Made by a program: the position numbers and the translations under genes. From Parafrankia irregularis (GTDB lineage: Bacteria > Actinomycetota > Actinomycetes > Frankiales > Frankiaceae): DNA of 64,000 nucleotides. Numbering within the stretch: position 1 is the stretch's first letter; the number at the start of each line of letters is the position of its first letter. The notes under the pieces were generated by a model. That model saw only the letters and a list, made by a program, of their open reading frames with translations, did no database searches and was not told the origin of the DNA. Positions 15,869-23,997 of the stretch are shown piece after piece. The stretch spans positions 62,001 to 126,000 of the forward strand of contig NZ_FAOZ01000002.1 of NCBI RefSeq assembly GCF_001536285.1. Reading direction: 5' to 3'.

Positions 15869-17374
15869 TCAGACTCCGAGGCTTCGGCGCATCACGGCGG
15901 TCGCCGCAGCTGTTTTCGTGCGCAGGGGAAGGACCGCGCCGACGACTCGGTAGGTACGGTTGATCAGTCCGGGAACGTGGACGAGATCCCGGCCCAGGGT
16001 GGCCAGTGAACCCGTGGCGACGACCTCGGGGGTCAGCGTCCACGGTGGCAGGCGGGTGCTTCCGGAGCGTGCCTGAAAGGGCGTGGCCGTCGTTCCGGGC
16101 AGTACGGTCTGGAACAGCACGCCGCTGTCACGGTTCTCGTGCCAGACGGCCGTCGCATACGAGAGCAGAAACGCCTTCCCCGCCGAATAGACGGCGCTGT
16201 GCCCGATTGGTGCCAGGGCGTTCACCGAGGCGATGTGGATCACGGCACCGCGGCCGCGACCGAGCATCGAGGGCAGGACAGTTCGGGTCAGCAGTGCCGG
16301 AGCCAGCATGTTGAGGTGGACCAGGTCCGTGTACGCGGCGTTGTCCGTGGCGGTGAACGGTCCCTTGATGCCGATTCCGGCGCTGTTGACCAGCACGTCC
16401 ACACGCCGCCCGTCGACAAGGCCCGGCAGCTTGTCGACGAAGGAGGGATCGGCCAGGTCCAGGGGATGAGCAACCGCCCGGACGCCGTGTTCGGCGCGCA
16501 GCGCGGCGGCCACCCGGACCAGGTTCTCGGCGTCGTCGCTGGTCAGGATCAGATCCACACCGAGGGCGGCGAGAGCTTCGGCGTAGGCCCGGCCGATGCC
16601 CGACGACGCGCCTGTCACCAGCGCCCACCCGCCGTCGGCCGCCTGGGCGAGAACGGCCTTGCCGGCCGCCGACATCCGCAACGGCGCCCGCACCCGCATC
16701 CGCATCCGCCCCTCGGTCCGTGGCCCTGGCCTCCTGGCGGGCAGGCCCAGCCGCTCTCTCAGTGCCCTGCCCAGCCTGTTCCGCACTATCCGCAGAATGC
16801 CGAAATAGCGCTTTTCGAGCGTCGTCTGGTAAACCCAGCCGGTCTTCTCGACGCCGTCGACCACGACCGGCCCGACGTATAACGGCCGCGGCCTGCTGTG
16901 GTGGTAGAAGTCGCGCAGCGCGGGAACCTCGGTGCCCATGATGACACTGTGTCTGCCGGCCTTTCCGCCCTGGTGCAGCACATGGCACCAGAACAGGAGG
17001 GAACGCCAGCTCCGGCGCAGCGACGGCGCGAGCCAGGCGCAGGTGAACTCCTGGGTGTCTGTTTCGTCGACCTCCATCTCGCAGCGGGCCCGCGCTGGCT
17101 GCGGAATTCGGGTGAGAGTGCGGAAGGGGGGAGTCACGTTCAGTACGAAGCCGCCGACGAGGTCGGGGCCGTCGAAGGTGGCGAAGACGCGCGCAAGGCG
17201 CAGATATTCGATTTCGACGGAATATCCAGAATATCGGGCATAGTGTGCGGTGAATTCGGCCAGTTCGGTGTCCGTGCGCAGCCGCCTCAGCCGGAACGCG
17301 TGTCGCCCCACAGTGCCATGGTAGGGAGGGTCGGCGGTTCCGCGCGGCGGCGGCTGCCTGCGGAAGGCTTCCAC
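15869..17374 (-). CDS. Acyltransferase-like domain fused to short-chain dehydrogenase
   Basis: 501 residues from GTG 17374. The frame is open further to 17596, but that would translate the terminator-like hairpin at 17387-17429. The N-terminal ~210 residues (FRLRRLRTDTELAEF, ADLV-type GGFVLNVTPPFRT, HSVIMGTEVPALRDFYHH, GWVYQTTLEKRYFGILR) look like a GNAT/acyltransferase fold, with no firm family assignment. The C-terminal ~270 residues are a classical SDR: ALVTGASSGIGRAYAE (NAD(P) motif), VLVNSAGIG, the Ser of HIASVNALAP, and YSAGK with the catalytic Tyr/Lys. It lies behind the SDR and monooxygenase genes, all leftward, so a role in the same carbonyl/alcohol pathway is likely. The fusion is unusual. 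Confidence 0.78.
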   Translation of the reverse strand: MEAFRRQPPPRGTADPPYHGTVGRHAFRLRRLRTDTELAEFTAHYARYSGYSVEIEYLRLARVFATFDGPDLVGGFVLNVTPPFRTLTRIPQPARARCEMEVDETDTQEFTCAWLAPSLRRSWRSLLFWCHVLHQGGKAGRHSVIMGTEVPALRDFYHHSRPRPLYVGPVVVDGVEKTGWVYQTTLEKRYFGILRIVRNRLGRALRERLGLPARRPGPRTEGRMRMRVRAPLRMSAAGKAVLAQAADGGWALVTGASSGIGRAYAEALAALGVDLILTSDDAENLVRVAAALRAEHGVRAVAHPLDLADPSFVDKLPGLVDGRRVDVLVNSAGIGIKGPFTATDNAAYTDLVHLNMLAPALLTRTVLPSMLGRGRGAVIHIASVNALAPIGHSAVYSAGKAFLLSYATAVWHENRDSGVLFQTVLPGTTATPFQARSGSTRLPPWTLTPEVVATGSLATLGRDLVHVPGLINRTYRVVGAVLPLRTKTAAATAVMRRSLGV

Positions 17375-17386
17375 TGTCGCCGGAGC

Positions 17387-17429
17387 AAAAAGTGAGGATT
17401 TCGGCTGCGAGGATAGCCAAATCTTCACT
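17387..17429 (-). terminator. Terminator-like hairpin, family 2 copy C
   Basis: Read on the minus strand, an 11-bp stem (17429-17419 with 17401-17391, one G-U) is extended by an inner ggct/agcc pair and an 8-nt loop, then followed by UUUU (17390-17387). This is an intrinsic terminator pattern 94 bp beyond the SDR stop at 17523. The sequence is related to the hairpin at 22554-22591. Confidence 0.7.
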
Positions 17430-17522
17430 TCCTGTGGATCGTCAGGTGATCGTGCACCCCAGTTTGCGCCTGTTGGCGATAGTTGTTGGCGTCGTGCGGC
17501 GGCGCGGGATCCCGGCGGGTCG

Positions 17523-18380
17523 CTAGGGGAGCGCGCGGCGCAGGAGACGGTGCGCCAGCGCCGGGTACTGTCGTGGCAAAAGCCGCACCACGGCATCGGT
17601 GATCTTGGCGTCGGTGCCCACGAGGATACGCGGTCGGTTCGCCTCGACGCCCCGCAGAATTGTGGTCGCGGCCTTCTCCGCGGGAAGCCTCAGTAGCTTT
17701 TCGTTGTAAAGTCGGGCACGTCGAAGCTGCTCGTCGGTGATCTCCAGGTCTCGGCGCCGCGCCTCCGCGAGCGCGGCGGTGGCAATGTTGGTCTTCACCC
17801 CGCCCGGGTGGACGACGGTGACCCGCACCGGATGGTTTCCCTGCAGCATCTCGATGCGCAGGGTCTCGGTAAAGCCCCGTACCCCGAACTTCGAGGTGCA
17901 GTAGGGGCCGAGCTCGGGCTGGGCCATGAATCCGTTCAGGCTCGAGATGTTGATGACATGGCCGTCGCCGGAGGCGATCAGATACGGCAGGAACGCCTTG
18001 GTGCCGTGCAGCACACCCCACAGGTTCACGGACAGGACGCGCTCGAAGACCGTCCAGTCGGAGTCGAGGATCGTGGTACCGGCGCCGGCGATCCCGGCAT
18101 TGTTGTAGAGCTGGTGGACGGACCCGAAGCGGGCGTTGACCTCGGTGGCGAAGACCTCCACCGCGGCGCGGTCACTGACGTCGAGGTGGCTGGTGTGCAG
18201 GTCGGGCACGTCGGCACCGGCGGCCGCCTTGACCAGGTCGGCGGTCTCGGCGAGGCCGGCGTCGTCGATGTCCGCCAGGGCCAGCCGGGCGCCCCGGCCG
18301 GCGAGGCCCAGGGCGAGGGCGCGGCCGATACCCGACGCGGCGCCGGTGACGACGGCGACCCTGCTGTGGAAGGTGGTCAG
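17523..18380 (-). CDS. Short-chain dehydrogenase with apparent CTG start
   Basis: 285 residues if translation begins at CTG 18380-18378 (LTTFHSRVAVVTGAASGIGR). No ATG, GTG or TTG is in frame before the essential NAD(P) motif TGAASGIG (about 13-20); the first ATG/GTG-type internal starts near 18209 would delete the cofactor-binding half. The CTG overlaps the stop of the upstream monooxygenase gene (CTGA), and GGAGGAG lies 7 bp before it, ideal for coupled initiation. Catalytic features: YNNAGIAG, ISSLNGFMAQPELGPYCTSKFG with Ser/Tyr/Lys. Predicted NAD(P)-dependent alcohol/ketone oxidoreductase in the same pathway as the monooxygenase-hydrolase fusion. Confidence 0.85.
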   Translation of the reverse strand: MTTFHSRVAVVTGAASGIGRALALGLAGRGARLALADIDDAGLAETADLVKAAAGADVPDLHTSHLDVSDRAAVEVFATEVNARFGSVHQLYNNAGIAGAGTTILDSDWTVFERVLSVNLWGVLHGTKAFLPYLIASGDGHVINISSLNGFMAQPELGPYCTSKFGVRGFTETLRIEMLQGNHPVRVTVVHPGGVKTNIATAALAEARRRDLEITDEQLRRARLYNEKLLRLPAEKAATTILRGVEANRPRILVGTDAKITDAVVRLLPRQYPALAHRLLRRALP

Positions 18381-21148
18381 CGTGCTTCTCCTCCGTGCTG
18401 GGCCGCTCCCGACCGGGCGGTTCGGGCTTTGCCGGCCGCCGGGGCCTCGCCGGCCGGGCGGGCTGTGCTGGCGCGGGCTGTGCTGGTGTGGTCGGTGATG
18501 AGCTCGACGAGCTGGTCGACGACGCCCGGTGCGAGGTGATGGCGCAGGCCGGTGATCTCGACGTGCCGCGCTCCCGTGATCGCCGCCGCGGTGGCCCGGC
18601 CGCCGCTGGGATGAACCATCAGATCGGCGTCGCCATGGATGACCAGGGTCGGAGCGGTGACGGCGGCGAGCGAGGCGGTGCGGTTGCCCGAGGCCTGGAT
18701 CGCGCCGATCTGCCGGGCGACCCCGGCCCGTCCCCGCGGGCCCGGCCCGCGGTCCCAGGCCCGGGCGGCCCAGTCGGATTCGACGTCCACATCGGGCGGG
18801 TAGGTGGCCGACCCGATATGCCCGAGCAGCGCCAGATGGCGGGCCACGGCCTCCTCGCGGTCGCGGGGCGGGCGCCTGGCCATCAGCCGCAGCGTCGACC
18901 GGGCCGGCTGTCCGACCTGACGCGCCCCCGTGGTGGAGAAGATCGAGGTGAGGGTGGCGACCCGCTCCCCGTGGCGGGCGGCGAGCGACTGGGCGATCAT
19001 GCCGCCCATCGACATGCCGACGACATGGGCGCGGGCGACGCCGAGCTGGTCGAGCAGCCCCACCGTGTCCTCGACCATGGCGGCCAGGCTGTAGGCGTCG
19101 GGGCGGGGGCGGGCCAGCAGCAGCCGGGCCCGGCCCGGCGGAGGCGGCGATGGTGACGCGGCGGGGAACGTCGTCCGACCGACGTCACGATTGTCGAACC
19201 GGATGACTCGCAGGCCACTGGACAGCAGGCCGGCCACCATCGACTCCGGCCAGGACGCCAGGTCGAGGCTGAGCCCGGCGATCAGCAGCACCGGGACCGC
19301 GCCACCCGGATCGTTCCGGCCGCTCTGCCCGCTCTGCCCGTTCTGGCCGCTCTGCCCGGACCGGTCGGACTGATCCGGCTCGTCGATCCGATAGCAAAGC
19401 CGCATCCCGTTGGGCAGGTCGCAGAACCGCTCGTCCTGCCCAGCGGAGGCCGGTGCCGATGCCGGGGCTGCTGTCAGCGCCGAGGCCGGTGTCAGCGTCT
19501 GAGTCGGGGTCGGGGCCTGCCGGGCTCGGGTGAACCGCAGCTCGTCGTCCTCCACCGGCATCCGCCGCAGCAGCCTGACATCACCGAAGTAGTCGAACGA
19601 CGTCCGCCACGGTGCCCGGTCGCCCTGCCGGGGCAGCTCGTCGATGGAACGCTGGATGTAGCCGGCGCCGAAATCGAGGAACGGCTGGGTGCTCAGTGCT
19701 GGGCCGGTGACCGCCGGGCAGGCTGTGTCGTAGCCGTTCGCGTCCATATGGGCCAGCAGGCGGCACAGGTGCTGCGCGAGCAGGCCGACCTTGAGCGTCC
19801 AGGAGGAGTTCGTATAGCCGACCAGGTAGGCGAAGTTCGGCACGCCGGAAAGCATGAGGCCCTTGTAGGAGACGGTGGACGGCAGCCGCACCGGCTCCCC
19901 GTCGACATCCAGGCTCACGTCGCCGAGCGATTTCAGGTTCAGCCCGGTCGCGGTGACGATGACATCCGCCGCCAGCTCCCGGCCGGATTCCAGCAGCACA
20001 CCGTCCTCGGTGAACTCGGTGATCCGGTCGGTGACGACCGAGGCCGCACCGCGGCCGATCGTCCGGAAAAGATCGGCACCGGGGGCGATACACAGCCGCT
20101 GATCCCACGGGTCATACGGCGGGTTGAAATGCTCGTCGACCGGATAACCGGCGGGCAGCAGCATCCTGGTCAGCCGGCGGAGGATGCGGCGGGCCGCCGT
20201 CGGATACCGCCGGCAGAAACGCCAGATCGCCTGCTGGCGAAAAATGTAGAGGGGGCGGATGATCGCGTGCGCGCGTTCCGCGCCGACCGCGCGCCGCAGC
20301 CCGATGGACAGCACGTCTTTGCTGGCCATCGGCAGGATGTAGGTGGGCGTCCGCTGCAGCATGGTCACGTGCTTCGCGGTGGCGGCCAGCGCCGGGACCA
20401 GCGTCACCGCTGTCGCACCACTGCCGACCACCACGACCCGTTTCCCGGCGCAGTCGAGATCCGCCGGCCAGTGCTGGGGGTGGACGATCTGCCCGCGGAA
20501 CCGTTCCCGGCCTTCGAACCGCGGGGTGTAGCCCTCGTCGTAGCGGTAGTAGCCGGTCGCCGACAACAGCCAGGAGCAGGTCAGCGTCCGGCGGGTCCCG
20601 GACCGGCCGCCTTCACCGTCGCCGCCGAGTGATCCGCCGCCGCTTTCGCCGCCGCTGCCGCTTTCACCGCTGCTGTTGTCGTCGCCGACCTCGACCTCGA
20701 CGGTCCAGCGCGCGTCGGGGGACGACCAGGAGGCGCCGACGACCTTCGTCCGAAGGTGGATCCTGCTCGCGATGTCGAACTCGGCCGCGGTCTCGTGGAG
20801 GTAGGTGAGGATCTCGTCGCCACCGGCGAGTGATCCGTCGCCGCGCCACGGCTTGAACTCGTAGCCGAACGTGTGCAGGTCGGAGTCGGAGCGGATACCC
20901 GGGTACCGGAACAGGTCCCAGGTGCCGCCGATCGCCCCGCGTGCCTCCACGATCGCGTAGCTGCGCCGAGGATGGTCCCGCTGCAGGTAGTACGCCGCGC
21001 CGATACCGGAGATCCCCGCCCCGACGATGAGGACGTCGACGTGCTCGGGAAGGTTGGCCTGCTCGGGAAGGCCGACTTGCTCGGGGAGGCTGCGCGTGCG
21101 CTCGGCAGAGCCGCGGGCGTGCGCGGCGGAGTCGGGGTTCGGCGACAT
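18377..21148 (-). CDS. Baeyer-Villiger monooxygenase fused to alpha/beta hydrolase
   Basis: 923 residues from ATG 21148 (gggaggt 9 bp upstream). The N-terminal ~530 residues form a class B flavoprotein: FAD motif GAGISGIG (43-50), the Baeyer-Villiger fingerprint FRGQIVHPQHWP (about 217-228) and the second nucleotide motif VVGSGATAVTL. A Ser/Gly-rich insertion (about 150-175) and a Thr/Ala/Ser/Gln linker (about 545-625) flank the next domain. The C-terminal ~300 residues are a hydrolase with nucleophile elbow GMSMGG (Ser near 713), Asp in VIHGDADLMVHP and a His in LRHHLAPG. The logical reaction is ketone to ester with NADPH and O2, then ester hydrolysis in the same polypeptide. Divergent from the PucR-type regulator; coupled to the SDR downstream. 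Confidence 0.9.
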   Translation of the reverse strand: MSPNPDSAAHARGSAERTRSLPEQVGLPEQANLPEHVDVLIVGAGISGIGAAYYLQRDHPRRSYAIVEARGAIGGTWDLFRYPGIRSDSDLHTFGYEFKPWRGDGSLAGGDEILTYLHETAAEFDIASRIHLRTKVVGASWSSPDARWTVEVEVGDDNSSGESGSGGESGGGSLGGDGEGGRSGTRRTLTCSWLLSATGYYRYDEGYTPRFEGRERFRGQIVHPQHWPADLDCAGKRVVVVGSGATAVTLVPALAATAKHVTMLQRTPTYILPMASKDVLSIGLRRAVGAERAHAIIRPLYIFRQQAIWRFCRRYPTAARRILRRLTRMLLPAGYPVDEHFNPPYDPWDQRLCIAPGADLFRTIGRGAASVVTDRITEFTEDGVLLESGRELAADVIVTATGLNLKSLGDVSLDVDGEPVRLPSTVSYKGLMLSGVPNFAYLVGYTNSSWTLKVGLLAQHLCRLLAHMDANGYDTACPAVTGPALSTQPFLDFGAGYIQRSIDELPRQGDRAPWRTSFDYFGDVRLLRRMPVEDDELRFTRARQAPTPTQTLTPASALTAAPASAPASAGQDERFCDLPNGMRLCYRIDEPDQSDRSGQSGQNGQSGQSGRNDPGGAVPVLLIAGLSLDLASWPESMVAGLLSSGLRVIRFDNRDVGRTTFPAASPSPPPPGRARLLLARPRPDAYSLAAMVEDTVGLLDQLGVARAHVVGMSMGGMIAQSLAARHGERVATLTSIFSTTGARQVGQPARSTLRLMARRPPRDREEAVARHLALLGHIGSATYPPDVDVESDWAARAWDRGPGPRGRAGVARQIGAIQASGNRTASLAAVTAPTLVIHGDADLMVHPSGGRATAAAITGARHVEITGLRHHLAPGVVDQLVELITDHTSTARASTARPAGEAPAAGKARTARSGAAQHGGEAR

Positions 21149-21224
21149 TCGGTGACCTCCCAGCCGGCATCAAGCACCGTATGGGGACTTATGGTGTCGC
21201 TGCCGCGCGCGATCCGCCAGGGAT

Positions 21225-21267
21225 GCAGTGCACCATCCTGGATGGAAACTGGTGCAGATTGCACTGC
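21225..21267. promoter_or_regulatory. Operator-like nested dyad in divergent promoter
   Basis: Outer arms gcagtgc (21225-21231) and gcactgc (21261-21267) enclose tgcacca/tggtgca arms and an inner ccatcc-tgg-type dyad near 21233-21245. It lies between the monooxygenase start (21148) and regulator GTG (21286). Likely binding site of the PucR-type regulator; inferred from symmetry and position. Confidence 0.55.
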
Positions 21268-21285
21268 CTGCCGTAGGTTCGGGTC

Positions 21286-22503
21286 GTGTCCTGGGACCTT
21301 CCGCCCAGCCGGATCCGCGAGCTGCTGCGCCGCGGCGCCGAGCTGGTGCTTCATCCCAAGCCGGAGTGGCTCGACGAGCTCGACGCGGCGACCCTCGCCG
21401 GGCCGGCCCGCCAGCAGGTCGCCGAGGACCCGGTGCTCGCCGCGGCCATCCGGCGCAGCAACCGCTCGAACCTGCGCTACTGGGCGGCGGCAAACATCCG
21501 TGCACCGGGGGAGCGGGTACCCGCCGATCTGGGGGATGTGCCGCTCGCGGTCGCCCGCGACCTGGTCCGCCGCGGCCTGGACGACGCGATGCTCGGCGCC
21601 TACCGATCCGGGCAGAGCGTCGCCCTGCGCTACTGGATCGAGATCGTGTTCACCCTCACCTCCGACCCGGAGGAGCTGCAGGTCCTGCTGGACGTCTCCT
21701 GCCGCTCGATCGCCACCTACATCGAGGACACCGTCGACGCGATCGCCGCCCAGATGGACCGGGAACGTGCCGACCTCACCCACGGCACCCACGCCGAGCG
21801 CCGCGAGGCCGTCACCCTGCTGCTGGACGGGGCGCCGCTGTCCCCGCAGCGTGCGCAGCAGCGGCTGGGCTATCGCCTCGAAGGCGCGCACTGGGCGGCC
21901 GTCATCTGGAGCGACGACCCCGACATCGACCTCGCCGACCTCGACCGGGCCGCCGACCTGCTCGCCGTGGCCGCCGGCGACCCCCGGCCACTGACCGTGC
22001 TCGCCAGCGCCGCGACCCGCTGGGTCTGGGTCCACGGCGAGCCGGACCTCGCCCGGCTGCACGCCACCGCCGCCGAGATCCCGGCCGCCCGCATCGCGAT
22101 CGGCCGCCGCCGGGTCGACCTCGACGGGTTCCGGCGCAGCCATCATGACGCCCTCACCGTGCAGCGGATGCTGGCCCGGCTGGGCGCCCCGCGCCAGATC
22201 GCCACCTACGCCGATGTGGAGCTCGTCGCGCTGCTCACCGCCGACCGCGAACGCGCCGACCAGTTCGTCGCCGGCGCCCTCGGGGATCTCGCCACCGCCC
22301 CGCCCGAGCTTCGCGAGGCGGTACGCACCTTCGTCGCCGCCGGCTGCAACGCCACCGCCGCCGCGGCCCGGCTCTACACCCACCGCAACACCCTGCTGCG
22401 CCGACTCGCCCGCGCCGAGCGTCTGCTACCGGTGCCGCTCGCCGACAACCTCATCCCGGTCGCCGCCGCACTGGAGATCCAGCACTGGCACACCGGCACC
22501 TGA
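21286..22503 (+). CDS. PucR/CdaR-type transcriptional regulator
   Basis: 405 residues from GTG 21286. The C-terminal PucR HTH is clear: LREAVRTFVAAGCNATAAAA followed by LYTHRNTLLRRLARAERLL. The middle part (about 180-300) is a GGDEF-like/CdaR domain, and the N-terminal 160 residues carry a regulator domain often seen in mycobacterial/actinobacterial activators of ketone or fatty-acid pathways. Family members usually activate the adjacent, often divergent, catabolic operon, which fits the monooxygenase-SDR operon here. Single copy, no signal or membrane helix. Confidence 0.9.
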   Translation: MSWDLPPSRIRELLRRGAELVLHPKPEWLDELDAATLAGPARQQVAEDPVLAAAIRRSNRSNLRYWAAANIRAPGERVPADLGDVPLAVARDLVRRGLDDAMLGAYRSGQSVALRYWIEIVFTLTSDPEELQVLLDVSCRSIATYIEDTVDAIAAQMDRERADLTHGTHAERREAVTLLLDGAPLSPQRAQQRLGYRLEGAHWAAVIWSDDPDIDLADLDRAADLLAVAAGDPRPLTVLASAATRWVWVHGEPDLARLHATAAEIPAARIAIGRRRVDLDGFRRSHHDALTVQRMLARLGAPRQIATYADVELVALLTADRERADQFVAGALGDLATAPPELREAVRTFVAAGCNATAAAARLYTHRNTLLRRLARAERLLPVPLADNLIPVAAALEIQHWHTGT

Positions 22504-22553
22504 CCGCCGCGGAATCCGAATGTGAGGCCGCCGCTGTCGCTGTCGAGCAAAGG

Positions 22554-22591
22554 TTGAGGATTTTAGTCGTACTGACAACCAAAATCCTCAA
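22554..22591. terminator. Hairpin element family 2, copy D (convergent gap)
   Basis: A perfect 11-bp stem, ttgaggatttt (22554-22564) with aaaatcctcaa (22581-22591), carries a 16-nt loop. It lies between two convergent gene ends (22503 and 22733), where a bidirectional terminator is expected. On the minus strand it is followed by a short T-run (cctttg). It is similar to the hairpin at 17387-17429, including flanking gagcaaa and gcggat/gtggat words. The rest of the 229-bp gap holds no gene. Confidence 0.7.
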
Positions 22592-22732
22592 ATCTTGCGG
22601 ATTGCCGAGCGCCTCCGGGCCCTTTTTATCGCTTTTGATTGATTTGCAGGGGCTGTGCGACGGCGCGTGATCCCCAGTGGGTGGTCCCCGATCGTGGGTG
22701 AGTTCTGGCCAGACGCGGCACGTCCCGCGAAC

Positions 22733-23719
22733 TCAGGGCAGCAGGTCCGCGCAGCCGGACTCCTCCGGCAGCAGCGGGCGGAACCTGATCCGCCACTGCC
22801 TGCCGTCGGACGTCCACAGGGCGGTGCTCACCGCGGTGCTGGCCGCCGCCAGCACCGCCCGCGCCTGGTCGCCGCGGACCGTGGCGCAGGTTATCCGGGT
22901 GAGCGAACCGAACGGCTCACCCGGAAGCGGCGGCCCGGGCCAGGCCGGCCCGCTCGCGGTGGTGACGGCCATGGGGCCGGCTGGCGCAGACTCGGCGGAC
23001 ACAGGGCCGGCGGACACAGGGCCGATGGGCGCAGATTCGGCGGGCACAGGTTCGACGAGCGCGGCCACGGCGGCCGGGACGTACGGCCCGGCATCGCTGA
23101 CCGCACGGGGGCCGAGCGTGGCTGGTAGATCGATCAGCGCGTCCAGCAGCCGCTGGAGATCCTTCCGCGCGGATCGCTGCCTCGCCGTCAGTCCGCTGCC
23201 ACCGATCACGTGCGAGTACTCGGACAGCGCGTACACCGACGTCGTCCGGACACCATCCGAGGTGCGGACGGTGAACAGGGTCGACGACGAGTCGGTGATC
23301 CGCGGCTGGCCGAAGTCCCGGTGGCCACCGGCACCGGCCGCGACGGCGCGTTCGACGAGCCCGCGGACGTCCGCGGCCGAGATGCGCCGAAGCTGGACTG
23401 CGGGCAGCGCCGGCCCCGGCTCCACGGCGGACGCCGGATCCTGGCTGATCACCCGGCCGTCCTCGTAGACCACCACCTTCGGTAGCCGGACGGCCTGCGT
23501 GTCCGGGGCGACCATGCCGCCCAGCACATCCACCCGGATGGCCACGGTTCCGGGGTTGTGACCCGGGACGGTGGTGTCAGTGATGTCGGAGGTGTGGGTC
23601 GGACGGTCGGGCTGTCCGGTGCCGTCGGTTCCAGCGCACGCCGTGGCTGCGGCAGCCACGGCAGCCAGGGAAATGGCGGCCGCCACCAGCCCGGCGCCGC
23701 GGTGCGTCCTCGTCGTCAT
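22733..23719 (-). CDS. Lipoprotein of unknown function
   Basis: 328 residues from ATG 23719 (MTTRTHRGAGLVAAAIS). The signal peptide ends in a lipobox, AAATAC, so it is probably anchored to the outer face of the membrane. The mature protein has a beta-rich core (VVVYEDGRVISQD, LFTVRTSDGVRTTSVYALSEY, then RKDLQRLLDAL) that resembles other actinobacterial surface proteins without a named fold. A Pro/Ala/Ser repeat (SAESAPxGP) follows, and the C-terminal portion contains one Cys pair (ITCATV, SGCADLLP). No enzyme motif. Isolated between convergent and tandem neighbours. Confidence 0.75.
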   Translation of the reverse strand: MTTRTHRGAGLVAAAISLAAVAAAATACAGTDGTGQPDRPTHTSDITDTTVPGHNPGTVAIRVDVLGGMVAPDTQAVRLPKVVVYEDGRVISQDPASAVEPGPALPAVQLRRISAADVRGLVERAVAAGAGGHRDFGQPRITDSSSTLFTVRTSDGVRTTSVYALSEYSHVIGGSGLTARQRSARKDLQRLLDALIDLPATLGPRAVSDAGPYVPAAVAALVEPVPAESAPIGPVSAGPVSAESAPAGPMAVTTASGPAWPGPPLPGEPFGSLTRITCATVRGDQARAVLAAASTAVSTALWTSDGRQWRIRFRPLLPEESGCADLLP

Positions 23720-23997
23720 GGGTCTTTCGACGGAACGGCACGCGGTCTGGTTCGCGTCTTCCGCCGGGAACCTGCTGGCGATCGTGGAGAAGTCAAACGC
23801 CGCCACACTCGAACATCACCAGCTGTCACCGGACAGATGCCGCCTCCGGTCGGTCGGGAAGTGCCCCTTACCCGGTGGCGGCGGAGACCTGCCACGACTG
23901 CTCGACGCGGCGCCGCGCGAGGCCCGTGACGTCATCCGTGCGCTGGTACGCACGGACCTCGGCTGACCGGCCGAATCCCAGCCGGCCTCAGCCGACC

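Noticed and set aside
19310-19370. Tandem ctgcccg-type repeat as an inserted element
   Set aside because: It is in frame inside the linker of the monooxygenase-hydrolase fusion (SGQSGQ residues) and explained as low-complexity linker.
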